The notes under the pieces were generated by a model, which ran no database searches, was not told the origin of the DNA, and saw nothing but the letters and a program-made list of their open reading frames with translations. Shown here one piece after another: positions 14,318 through 26,229 of a DNA stretch of 64,000 nucleotides (position 1 is its first letter; every line of letters begins with the position of its first letter). This DNA is from Anisakis pegreffii (lineage: Eukaryota; Nematoda; Chromadorea; Rhabditida; Anisakidae). The position numbers were made by a program, and so were the translations under genes. Location: NCBI GenBank assembly GCA_035041965.1, contig JAPYMA010000618.1:310001-374000 (forward strand), read 5' to 3'.

Positions 14318-16139
14318 CTGAATGCTGTTCAATATGAACATGTTCATTAATATCGATTTCGATCAGTAGTGATCGAGATCTTTAGTCTGTGACATGTCTC
14401 TCTGTCTTTCACTTATGCGTATATATCTATATGATTATCTTGATCTTCCCCTTACGAAATCCTACTCATATCAGTTTGCAAAATCCATCGTAATTCCTTC
14501 ATATCTTTTGTCGTACGCCCTCCCTCTCACCTGTTACCTGTTACAAACTCTCCTCAATATGTCGAGTATTAACCCAACGATTTCGTTGATCCGTATTCAG
14601 TATGTGCACCCATGATCTCAACAAATTATAAATGCTGATAACTCTCTCTCTTTTTCTGCTAGTATTTCAATACTTCCGCATATCGCATGGTTTGCGTATA
14701 TTTCTGATATCGATGGCATTTGTCATTTTGTGTTAAAATCGACACAACATCACATTGTTTCGTTCAGTTCGCGAACAAAACAAACACTTGCTGCAGTGTT
14801 ATTAGCGTACTATCGAGCCTGAAGCGTCTATTGACCATCTTTCTTCAAATAAATTGTTCAATGAGGTAGCTGAATGTCTTTCAAATTGTTCAAATTGTCC
14901 ACATAATTGACTATCTTCGAAATAAATTGTGCACATTTCAAATCAATTACTGAAATTGTTGTTGCGCTGCGTATCGTTTCCCGAGAATATTATCTTTGAT
15001 ATATGTTTACTTAATTATAGCTTTCATCTCCTCTCCTGTTTATGATGTTCACTTCCTATCAACAATATTTTATATTCGTTCATTTCCTCAACACAATACG
15101 TTGAATTCCAATAGCATTTTATTAATCGTGTCATTATGCTATCATCACAACCAAATTGTTATTGCCTTATCATTTTTATTCGATGCTCTGAATATTCTTT
15201 CACCATCTTATTTATGAGGTTGTTGACGCTTCTGATTCTGGCTTCTATATGAGTCGTATCATCTGAAGTAAACAAATTCTGAAGTAAAGCAAAGGATCAC
15301 TGGTGATTCAACAGATTGTGACGTACACAAAAGGGTCGTTGATACTATGTTGTGTTGATATCAATATTTACCGTGATTTTGTTATCAGTATCCTTAAGAA
15401 CAATATTATCATTTCCCATCGATGTCGTAGTAGGTGTAGTTCTTTATCACAGTTTATTGATGATACCTTGATACTCGATGTGTTTGTTGAAATAGTGGTA
15501 GCATAATAATGATAACATCGATAGTAAAAGGGATGAACCGATGCTCGTGTACAATTTCCATGGAGCATTTCGATACGTATAACAGCGCTATGCAATCAGC
15601 CGTTCATTGAACGCAGTAAACATGTCAAACATCATGCTCACATGATCATTTTTATGTTATTAACGTCATGATTCTTTCTTTTCTTTTTTTTCGAGCCACA
15701 TGCTCTCAATAGACAATTGAGTCACACTGCAACTGCAGCAAATTTCATTCCGTTTCAGAATATTCCCAGTAGTTTTTTGTATGATTTGTTTTAGCTTTGC
15801 ATTGCAGATTACAGTTTATGAAGTCTGTTTCGTATCTTGAATTGATTACTGACGGATATTAAGCTGCCATTTGCATCTGTTGAATTTATGATCTCCTAGG
15901 AGTGAAAGTTGGAATCGATGAGCTTTCACTGAATCTAGTTCGGATCGGATCTTCGTTGCGTTCCTCTTCACTTATTATCTTAAAATGTCCGATTAGTCAA
16001 ATGCGAAAATGAATGCATCTGAACATCATTTCATGTAGCTCTCATGCTCACTAGATATCCTTTGAAATTGCAAATCATTCATGAATAACCACAATAACCG
16101 CGAAAAAATAAAATAAATCCCTTTCAAATCAATTTTCAG

Positions 16140-19100
16140 TTACTCCACATCAACGGATGAAATGACGATCAGTGGTGGCTCACGAAGTGCCGAGTATGGG
16201 GTACCCAATACGCCCACATCGTCGTCGTCCACACCAAGATCGCATCTTCAAATAACAAGTCCTGAGAGTGACCTGAATTATGCACGGCTTCTGCAGTACA
16301 ACGCGTGTTATGATGCAATGCCGGCCAGTTCGAAAATGGTCGTTTTCGATGTAAATTTGCAGCTGAGGAAAGCATTCAATGGTCTCATCTATCAAAGTGT
16401 GTGCGTTCACGATAATATTCGATAGAATTTTTAGAGTTTGATTCAGATATTCACATGACATGAATTTCTTGAATTGCTTGAAGTCATGTGCAACAATTGA
16501 CGTTACGCTGCATAAAACGCACAGCTACATTACGATCGTTGAATTGCACAATCCAGTTTCGGAGGGTTAAAAAATTACAGTGAAAACTCAAGGCAAATAA
16601 GTTTCGCTCATGCTTTCCGTAAGAACTTCACAGTTACTCTCGTAGATGGAGAACCTCTTCGTGTGAAATTTATCCAACAAAGTCCTTATGGTTTTCGCCC
16701 GAATCATTTGTTGCTAAAAGAATTTTTTCGCGAAATCAGTCGTAACCTTTCAATTGGTAGATACTCGACATGTGCTGTTGTCCGATCCGGAATCTGATGG
16801 ATCGGTTGTTGGGATTCTATCGGTTACTGACTTCATACGTGTTCTGCTCAAGTTGTACAAGTGAGTTTGAGATGTAGTTGTCGTTAAAGAATCACTTCCG
16901 TTTTTTATTTTTTGAAACCACATAAGCGCATATCATTGAAGATCGTTTCACTTAAGCTGCGAGTGAAAATGCAATATATTGAACGTATGTTCGTCAAAAT
17001 ACACTTTTGATGCACAAAATGCGATTTCGTTGTTCTCACAAATGAATTATTTCTCATAATGACTTACTGAAGCCATTGGCAATCATTTCTATCAATGTTC
17101 ACATTTGTCAATGTGTTTTTGTCGAGTCTTTAAAATTCAAAACGAACGAACCAAGTATTTTTCAATTTCCGATCTATCATTCATCATTGCAATTTTCTTT
17201 ACAACATAAAACAAGTGGCAAAGAAATTTCCACAGATGAGGAAATACGGCGCAAAACACTGACAAGTGATATGGATGACATATAACTGAGATGACAATTG
17301 TGACAGATTGCGTGTGAGAGTTTGCACGCAAATTAGGACGCAGAAGAGTGATTTTTGCGCAAGTTTTGGTTCTTTTTTTTTCTGGCTAAAACCAGAAACA
17401 ATCAAAAAAAGATATGAAAACTGTCTGTTCGTATCTATTGAATAATTTCTTATTTGATAGATAGAAAGCCGTGTAAATAGTCATTATCTGAGCAGCTTTT
17501 TCTCACTCAACAACTGTTGTTTTCAAAAAGAATTTGACAAAACAAAAAGAATGAAGAAAGCAGCACATAGATTGTTCATTGTTCATCCACTCAAAAAACA
17601 TTCAATCTCTCATTCACTCAATGAGCAAATCGCAAATGAAAGCATTTGTTGACTTAATTTCTAAATGAAAAGCGAAAGTGAATGCAGATGAGGAAGGAAA
17701 ACGTTCACATAGTGATTGTTGCACTTTGGATCATTGGCAAAAAGCTGTTATCAGTATTCAGCTTATTTGTTGACAATGAGTAGATCTTGAATATGCATGC
17801 AACGGAAGCCGAACTTGAGAATTGCCAATGAAATTCGTAGAGTATGAATGATGAATGATCAGTCGTAAAATCAGTTATATGTCATCCATATCACTTGTCA
17901 GTGTTTTGGATCGTATTTCCTCATCTGCGGAAATTTCTTTGCCACTTGTTTTATGTTGCAAAGAAGATTGCAATGATAGATTGATTGAAAATGTATCGCA
18001 TTGTGGTGTTGATTTTTTTTGGAAACGGTTTGTATAAGAGAAGATTTTATGTGGGAAATGGAATTGTTGTTACAGAAACGAGAAAGGTTATGAAAATGAG
18101 ACGAACAATCGTGACGAGTTGATATTCAGTTCAAGCGAAACTGAAGTGCAGAGTGCCTCATCGTTGCTTGCCAAACATGATTTGGGAAGGTTAACGATCA
18201 AAGAGTATCGAGGTAACGTTTGAGTGTTGATGCAGTCCCGGATCTCGTCTGTATTCTTGAAATCCACTGCTGTCGCTCACTAATCCACTTATATGTGTTG
18301 TGATGAGCAACTCAGATATCTCAGTTATCGATCGTTTGTGGTTGATTCAAAATTTTTGATTAGGTTCATTCAGAGAGAGAGAGAGAGAGTGGTTTTTCCT
18401 AATGTTTGTATTAAGCTCAATTTCTAATATTGCCAATTTTAGAGTTGGTTCAACAGGAAGGGAAACTTATGAATTTGGTTTCAATTAATGCAGATGAAAG
18501 GTGCGTGATGGTTGCTGATTGTTCATTTGATCTATGCATATCAAATAGTAAAATTTGATGACTGATAATTTGACTGGAGTGATTTCAAAGAAGAATTAAA
18601 TGTTTCGCCATGATCCTGGCTGATTTATAAGAGTTGCACATTGCAGTATTCTGAAAGCTGCACGTTTACTGAGCGAACATCGTATTCATCGTTTACCTGT
18701 GCTCGATCCAGTCGGTGGAGGTCCTCTGTACATTCTCACCCATAAGCGAATCCTGAAGTTTATGTGGCTGTTTGTAAGTTTCAATAAATCGCTTTGCTGT
18801 ATCGCATTGAATTGCGTTCTCATCTTACCCAAAGTCTTATTCTTTTCTGGAGTTTTACATAATACCTGCAAGGTATCATCCACTTTCGCTAGTCATTGTT
18901 TGTTTTCAAACGCTCATTCTTTAAGGGTCAGTCCTTGTCGATTCCGGACTATCATGAGAAGTCGTGTAAGGAACTGAACGTTGGCACATGGACCGGTATT
19001 CGGGTGGTAAGTAATTTCGAGGGTTCTTAATAGAACAACTTATTTGTTCAGATGAGCGATTTAACAAATTGCCTTTTAACGAAGTCGATCTGAACAAAAA

Positions 19101-20405
19101 ACAAAATCGAACTAAGGGTCAAAACAACAAACAAAGTAATTCTTCGTGAAATTTCAATGCCATTTTGAGAAATTGGGGTCTTCAATGTGGAAAGCAACAG
19201 CGAGATAATGTGCGATTTGTGATTACTTCATTGAGCAAATGAACCCCAAAATTGAAAGGTTTCGATCAAATGGCCTTCAGAAATGTTTAGTAAAGCGCAA
19301 ATTTTAGGTTTTTCCTGACACGCCGTTAGTGGATTGCCTGGATATTCTCCTACATAAAGGCGTGAGTGGATTACCGGTGGTCGAACGTAACAGCTACAAA
19401 GTGATCGATATGTACTCACGTTTCGATGCAATCGGAGTGGCACTAGAGGACAAAATCAACCAACTGGATGTTACCGTGGAACAGGCGCTTGAATTTAGAA
19501 ATAGTTTTAGGGTGAGCGTTTCTTTTTCTTATGAGATTTTCTTTCAAAAAGCTTCCAGTTTCCTGTCTTCCTCAACGCCTAAGTGAGGCATATTTGTGTA
19601 AGGGGGAGATCTTAATCAATTTCTGAAAACCTTTTCATTTTATTTTAATGACCAATATGTTAGACTTTACTGTTAGCAACAGTTGCAAGCATTGTTCTCA
19701 GTGCAGAAGTCCAGCGTCCATCCTTTTGATATCTTCAAATTTGTAGAAATTGTGTTGGAATTCGGACTTTCTTTGTTAGTTCAGTTAGCATTATTTGATG
19801 CAAACTGATTAATTTCAAAATGCTTTTTTGATCATTTGATCAAATATAACACTTCCAACTGTTCAGTGAAACAATTCCAGAATCCCAGTGACCGAGTAGT
19901 GTCCATTTATGATAGTGATACGCTGTGGACTGCTCTGACAGTACTTGTCGAGCGGAACGTGCATCGTTTGTGTGTGATTCGTAAAAATGGCTCAATTGAG
20001 GTACGTATCATCTCAAATTTATTTAATTGACTTTTCAATTCCATGAATGACTTGTTTATATACTCATATATTGGCATTAATCGTGCGATTTTGTTGTATG
20101 CAAATGAGATCATCTTCAAACGCATAGTCATAGTATCATCTATTACGGTTATAAAATCAACTTAGTGAGATAATTCCAGGGTTTAATCTCATTATCAGAC
20201 GTGATGAACTACATGGTCGTGAAACCAGGTAGTAGTCTATCTGGGTCGTGCTCACATCACCATCGTCTTAATCATTATAATTCGTAAGTTTTTGGTTTTG
20301 TCCTTCGATTATAATGCAAGTCGATCTTCACGAGAATCTGAATATGGCATACTGAACGATGTTTTATTTTTCATAAATAATTTCACTTGCAGACATTTTT
20401 GGTGA
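16140..20405 (+). CDS. aakg: AMP-activated protein kinase subunit gamma (four CBS motifs)
   Basis: Regulatory nucleotide-sensing subunit of the AMPK heterotrimer. Exons: 16140-16396, 16761-16860, 18076-18212, 18443-18500, 18647-18773, 18926-19006, 19308-19511, 19881-20000 and 20180 to the end; all junctions keep phase. With Met 16162 as start the product is 389 aa; the exon is open upstream to its acceptor, so a longer form is likely. CBS1 has [17 protein letters not shown] and [15 protein letters not shown]2 has [10 protein letters not shown] and [12 protein letters not shown]3 has SGLPVVERN and [13 protein letters not shown]4 has NVHRLCVIR and [12 protein letters not shown]. The ligand-position residues run Asp, Arg, Asp, Asp, as in animal gamma subunits. 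Between CBS1 and CBS2 a 45-residue exon rich in acidic residues, Asn and Ser is longer than the mammalian linker. The reading frame can stop at 20287, or splice at 20284 (GTAAGT) to a final exon 20393-20405. Confidence 0.93.
17159..17991. repeat. Large fold-back: 120-130-bp inverted arms in an AMPK intron
   Basis: 17159-17289 and the reverse complement of 17871-17991 match closely, with one short indel and a few substitutions; the spacer is about 580 bp. Both inner ends stop at TATAACTGA. In each arm, read outward to inward, the same short peptide frame is open: [19 protein letters not shown] followed by DMDDI and a stop. It lies between AMPK exons at 16860 and 18076, so the primary transcript could form a long hairpin. 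A fold-back transposon or an inverted duplication of a foreign exon would explain it. Confidence 0.75.
18372..18389. repeat. (AG)n microsatellite
   Basis: Nine AG units within an AMPK intron. Confidence 0.85.
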
Positions 20406-20779
20406 TATGATTTTAACGTGAAAATTGCGTAAGTACAATAGCTTGTCGAAGCTTCATTGTATATGCCTTAGTGTGTTGTTCGTCGTTCAGTTTATTTTGC
20501 TCGGCATATTTCAGCAGTCTTAAGATATTACCCGAAAGCACAGAACCAATTGCGCCAGATTGTGGTCTCAAATGGAATAATACATTTGAGATATATCGGC
20601 GAACAAACATTACGTATCTTTTTTCCTATTGATTTATCTGCGATTATTATTTTTGTTAATTAGTAGTTTGCATTTTGGTTAGCCGTTTGCTGTGTTTCCG
20701 CTTGTGAACTACTTTTTTTGTTTTATGTGGATCCGCTCTGAAATTTTTAATATTGTTTTTTGTTACTCACTAAGCGGTT

Positions 20780-20828
20780 ATTTCATTAAATGTGACTCTG
20801 TTTCATGCAGAGTCACATTTAATGAAAT
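20780..20828. repeat. Perfect 21-bp inverted repeat with 7-base loop
   Basis: ATTTCATTAAATGTGACTCTG (20780-20800) pairs fully with 20808-20828. It sits 380 bases after the AMPK stop, within its probable 3' region. A second 12-bp pair, CTGAAATAAGGA and its complement, flanks 20972-21037. Confidence 0.85.
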
Positions 20829-21179
20829 GTTGGTATTCTAGAAAAAAATGTTCAGTTGATGGGATTGTTTTGATAGGTTATCGCGATAGGATTATATTTA
20901 TATGGTCAAATTCATCCTCTCTAAGTTTTACGTGCACACATGATTATGACAGAAGATTAGCTGTAGTAGTCCTGAAATAAGGAACAAATATTTGATTGAC
21001 AGTGTTTGGTGTTCGTTCATTTTGATCCTTATTTCAGTTGTGATGCAGTTTTCATTTCATTTTGTTTTGTTATTTTTAGTTGTGGTTTTTTAATTTTGTG
21101 GTTTTTGCTTAATAGTTTGTTCATTAGATGTGATATCTGTTTGTTTGTGTTCAAGTGTGCAGTGAGAGAGAATTTTGCG

Positions 21180-21305
21180 ATGTTAGCTGCTAAGCCTTTC
21201 CGGATGGGTTGCCTAACTGGGAAACCGTTCCATTCCGAAACCATCGAACAATTACGTTCGAAAACTCATGCAACCATTGGCATCACTAATCCTACGGAGC
21301 ACTGA
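21180..21305 (+). CDS. Small ORF, function unknown
   Basis: An ATG opens 41 codons (starts MLAAKPFRMGCLTGKPF, ends NPTEH). It lies behind a GTGCAG acceptor-like site, and its base composition is richer in GC than the flanks. No family is recognised. It may be an exon whose partner was not found: the exon at 21453 needs phase 2 and no suitable donor lies here. Confidence 0.3.
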   Translation: MLAAKPFRMGCLTGKPFHSETIEQLRSKTHATIGITNPTEH

Positions 21306-21452
21306 TCCGTTTTTTGAATTCAAAATGTCCGCATCGTATTGAGAACCACTGGTTTGAATTGTTTGAAAATCTGGAAATGGCGATAGAAGTGACATCGCGT
21401 TATCACCTTATCAATGACCAGTTCATATCCAATGATTTTTGTGAATTTTCAG

Positions 21453-21573
21453 TGTTGCCTCCAACTTGAATGATAGCGAGGTCTTGAACCGTTTGGACGA
21501 AAGCGCAATTCAGTTGGAGCAGTGTGCCACCGGGCATTTGGATGAACAATTGGCAGCATTTTCGATGAACTGA
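21453..21573 (+). CDS. Orphan terminal exon, function unknown
   Basis: The acceptor GAATTTTCAG opens a frame (phase 2 entry) of 39 codons ending in TGA. It is Leu/Glu/Asp-rich (SEVLNRLDESAIQLEQ) and so helix-prone, like a small coiled-coil protein end. The upstream exon was not identified; it is not part of AMPK gamma, which already ends. Confidence 0.4.
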
Positions 21574-22442
21574 TATAGCCATATACGATGCTCTGAAAAA
21601 AAGAAAGAAATTGCACCGAATCCATTCGTATGATGATAAAATGTAATATTATGAATGCGTTCATGGAAAGATGAATGATTTCATGACTCGAATTCAAGGT
21701 GATGAAGTTTGAAGGAGAATGCCATTTTGTGATCTTTGTTTATGCTCTGTTGGTAAGCATTTTTTCCGTATTCTGGCGATTTTTCCTCATTTCCTTGGAG
21801 ATCGAAAAAAGTTTCTTCCTGAAAAGTTTCGTCTTCATCAGAAATTTATTGTGCAATCGTGAATTCTACCATAGTGAATCTCTGTGAACATAATCATAAT
21901 TCTGCCAGAATACGGCCTCTGAACACTACAATATTAGTTGTTTTACATTGATCACTAATGCATTGTTCAGTCAGTATTTACGTTGCGTTTTGTCCATTTT
22001 ATCTGAATGTTTCTTATCGTTCTGAAAGTTCTTCTGTATTGTTTGACTTTAAGAAATGATATCTGATGTACCTCGTTGAAATATTGTCTCTCATCGTTCG
22101 TCGTGTGTCATTTTATTCATTGCTTTCATGAATTCAGATCTGTTCTCGTATCCTTTGCAAGTTTAAATTTATTTAAACATATGTAATATATTATTCAAAA
22201 ACGTATTTGTTTCATAGTTTGATCACAATAATATTCTTTTATGTACATATCCGATCATCACATTAACGCATTGTTCTTTTACGTTTTCTTCAGACTTTTC
22301 GGCCGTCAGCATCCAATTCATTACTCGTTGTCATTGTTCAACTGCTAGTTTCTTTCAAATATCAAGTGTCTTTTTCCATTGACTATCGTTCATTCATCTG
22401 ACGTTCAGTTACGAACGACAAGGTGTTGTGTCTGTTGTTCAG

Positions 22443-22571
22443 TTTAGTTGCGTTTCATATCCCACAAACTTGAATTCTACGAAAGCATACAGCGAAGAGC
22501 TCGTGTTCTTCGGTATCGCCACCATTGTCCGTTTTGGAGACGACGAAGTAGAGCGAGAGAATGGAAATTGA
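22443..22571 (+). CDS. Orphan terminal exon, function unknown
   Basis: Behind the acceptor GTTGTTCAG a 42-codon frame runs to TGA (contains ELVFFGIATIVRFGDDEVER). A second frame of the same strand is also open, so the frame is uncertain. No family is recognised and no upstream exon was found. Confidence 0.25.
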   Translation, partial: FSCVSYPTNLNSTKAYSEELVFFGIATIVRFGDDEVERENGN

Positions 22572-23332
22572 TATTGGAAGAATTGATTAGCTGAAAATTT
22601 TGAATATTTATTATTCGATGTGATGAGAATCTAATTTCATCCAAGAGCTGGTATCCTTTGATTTTTGAAATTTCCAACTTTCATTTGATTGCCATCGGTA
22701 GTATTTGATGGTTTATGATGAAAGCGGAAGACACTTGGAACTGCATATATTCCGTTTAACAAATTCTAATGCTTATCAACTACCTGTCTAGTATCGATCA
22801 CCGTAGAGATTCAACTCTGTTTTGTGATTTCTGAGGGTTTTTTCTCTTTCAGTGATGTGAAGGTTGCATGAAAACTCACTGTGTTATCTGTTTACGCAGT
22901 GCCCCAATTAACTCAGGTTTCTTGAATATACGTATTATAAGATATTGTAATATAAAATACATTGGAGCAATTGATTCTGTGGATTTTAAATTTTGAATCA
23001 CATGCAAACAAGCATCAAGTACAGTTCAAATAATGCAGTGACCATGTGCCGTGTTAAGTTTATCGTTATAAATGAAAATTTGAGCAAATTTCATGCGGAG
23101 CCAGCCATGTAAAATTTGCTCACCTGCTCGGGAAGCTTCGGCTAAAGCTATCTGTAAGCGACAGAACAGTTCATTCAAATTTGAAACATCAAAGTCTAAT
23201 CGTAAGCCTGAACGTCTAATGAATCACCATCAATCAAGTTCATATAAAAATCAGGAAAAACGGTCGAAAGTTAGGGTACAAATGATGTTTATAAACTTCA
23301 CCTCTGCTTTCCACCTGGACGACCTTATCACG

Positions 23333-26229
23333 TCAATGTGGTACCGCAGTCACTTTTACCTTTGTTACATTTGTAAAATACTTTTTTTGTTTTCCCGTAA
23401 ACTTTGTGATTAAATGTTTCACGAAAGCGCCATTGAGAACACTGTATCGCACTGTTGCGCATGTGAGCACTAATGAAACTGGATGAATTAGGCAGAGCAT
23501 ATCGGTTAAAACATTACTGAAAGTAAATCTGCGACATTCGTTAGGTTTTATGGTTGCAGTCAATATTCCCCAGTGGTTTTGAGAATATTATCGGAGTTCC
23601 GTTAGGATCTACAATACGTTATGAATGACCTATCTTCAATTCCTCACTTTTCATCGTCTTTTTAACGAATTCTCTGCAATGAGTTAGTTGACTTCATCGT
23701 ATTATGCACATTCCGTAAGAATTCTCATTATTTGATCAATTGCAGCATTATTTCTCATTCTTTTCAAGCGCTATTTTGTAATGTTCTCATTCTTTCTCGC
23801 CACTCACTATCAAATTTCACTCTCTTCAATGTGCTCCTCAAACTTATCCGAGTTTCATTTTACTCACTATCAGTGAATGACAATTTTTATCGAGGAAGAG
23901 CGCACTGGGTCCATCTTCTAAGCCCAGAAAGACATTTCTTCCCAGAAAATGAATTGAAATTGTTCGTCACATATAAGAAATTATACCATTCCGCACTCAC
24001 CCTACTGCGTTGAACGCAAGGAGACAGTTTTCATCATTGTAACTTGATGCACGTCCTATCATGTGAAGCACTGCTAACAGGATGAGTACCGTAAACGGTA
24101 TAACACAGCTGATCAAGATATTTTTCTCGATTTGATGTTCACTTGGAGAACTGATCTGAAAACATCCATATTATTATCGATTAACAGGAGTGCAGCCCTT
24201 TCTCCTTGTTATTAGTTTACAACTGAGCGAAACATGGATTCAGAGGATCGCTCAACTGTTCTAAAGGCCTCCATATTGATAGGTGTCGTTGGCTACTTTG
24301 CAAATAATGTGGATTTTAAATGAAGTTGGTAAAAGTAATGATCAATGATAAAAAGGCGCTTGTGAACCCATTTGAATGAGCTTCAGCAGGATCTGACTGA
24401 AGCTGATCATGGCTGTTGAGAATTTAAACGTTTTGCAGTTTGAATGTTTCGATGAGGGTGTAATTGCATTAAGAAAGTCTCAAAATTCGACCATTTCCCC
24501 GTATTCAATTCCGTAATAGTTTCGATTAGCAAACAAAAATGAACAAGTGTTTAAACCTTCGCAATTCTCAATTTGATGAAAATAGACAAGTATAGCAGTG
24601 ATACAATGAGTGCTGTTGATAGAATTATCACCGTGCTTACTAAGGTGTTCACCTGAAATGCTTACGACTGATTTAATTCGGGTCAGTCAGAGGATGAGAA
24701 TTATTCAGTTGATTGTGAGTATCCATCCTCTTCACCATCAAAGAACAACCAAAATTTTCTGAAGACAACCATCAGAATGCTATTATCATCGTGAAAGCGG
24801 TGTTCCTGTATTAGCCAAATGGGTTTCACTACCACTTCTCATTCCGCACACATATAGGCTGAGAATCTTACAGAGAAGTAAAACATAGACAAAAAAAGGC
24901 AAAGTATGATGATGACCAACTTTGTGTAACTCTTCGGTAGGCTCAAATAGACCTAAATGCTCGCCTAAAATCAGGTAATGATACGTGCCAAGCCAATAGT
25001 TGATATAGAGTTCCGGTATGAACATGGATAACTGCAAGAAGACAATGAGTACCAAGAAGACAACGTGCCATTTATTGGAAACCTGAAAGTTTGCTTGAAG
25101 ATGAACATTTTCATTGTTCTTCGGGAATTTAATTTAACAGTGGAATGTGCTCACTGTTTACACTTTCCAAACGATTAATAAATGATCTACAATTGATCTT
25201 TATTGAGGTCTTAGAATTCCATCTGCACGTCGGCATATTTTGAATTGAGCTCTTTCATTTCTAGAATCTATCCTTCCTCAAATAGAATAGTTTTATCACT
25301 TCTTTATCAAAGCATGAATTCATAAGCTGACAATTATTGATGATTGTTGTTAAAAGCTATGGTAGATACATTCACGAAGAAAGAAGAATATTTTAATAAT
25401 GTGTTAATGATAATAAAATTGGTCAAATTGGTAATGTACTAATGAGTCAACAACGGAATCAACAGCACTGATTACATTGATAATACAAGTGACATGAAGG
25501 GTCATTTTACTAATAATAATATTCTACTAATGATAATCTCAAAGAAGTGGCAATAATTTGCTAAAGTCCTGACCAGCTTAGCAGTTGGCGGTAGAAAGAA
25601 AACGATGAATCTGTTGACGGCTGTCGCGATCGTTCCAATACAGAGTGCATATTGCACGACAAACATTGCTGATACTATTGCCGAAAGTAAGAAGCCATTC
25701 TGGTGGTGCGTTAGTAATGAATCCAAAAATGGAATCGCTCGACAACGACGAAGTCTTACGAATATGTTGACGTAAATGTAAATGACGATATTCAGAAAGC
25801 CCTGCAACAATTCTGATGCGGAAAGAAAGCGTTCACTTCTTTTATGCATTTTGTAGCAGTTTTGGATGTAATAGCTGAAACTAGTGTAATTCCACGAACA
25901 ATCATCGAGTCTTGGGTTGGAGATCAACTGCGCAATGCTTTTGAGTTTATCGTCCAATAGATGGTCAACATGTTATAGTTTTTCAAGACGTATCTTTCCG
26001 AACCATGAACGAAAATGCAACCGAAACAGTAACTGAAATAACAGTAATACGGTTGTCAACAGTGACAGCTTACTTGTATAACGAACAGTTCGAAAAAGAA
26101 TGTCTTATAAAAGCCGTCATTACTATTCTTCCTGATGCCATTCACTATGACCGCTAGCATTCGAATATAGAATATCACTGCCGCTGAGCCAAACAGCAGC
26201 GCCAACAAATCAAACACATTCGAAAACAT
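23333..26229 (-). CDS. srg: Serpentine receptor, class gamma type (7TM chemoreceptor)
   Basis: Complete six-exon gene, 326 aa, the usual length for the family. Exons in order: 26229-26074, 25801-25574, 25082-24921, 24652-24557, 24155-24001, 23516-23333; every junction keeps phase. Seven hydrophobic segments follow: TM1 in exon 1, TM2 and TM3 in exon 2, TM4 and the long extracellular loop in exon 3, TM5 in exon 4 (VIILSTALIVSLLYLSIF), TM6 in exon 5 (ILISCVIPFTVLILLAVL), TM7 in exon 6. After TM3 the signature AVNRFIVFFLP is the Srg/Srv equivalent of the DRY region, and TM7 has the family D..C..HP pattern. Such receptors act in chemosensory neurons. The exon 2 donor is the weak CTG|GTCAGG and the exon 3 donor AAA|GTTGGT. 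Srv rather than Srg remains possible. The last exon could also splice at AAG|GTAAAA to 23134, replacing the final eight residues. Confidence 0.85.

Noticed and set aside
23093..23413. 106-codon plus-strand ORF (contains CKICSPAREASAKAICK)
   Set aside because: It overlaps the last Srg exon on the opposite strand and a minus-strand exon-like segment with good splice sites, so it is most likely a shadow.
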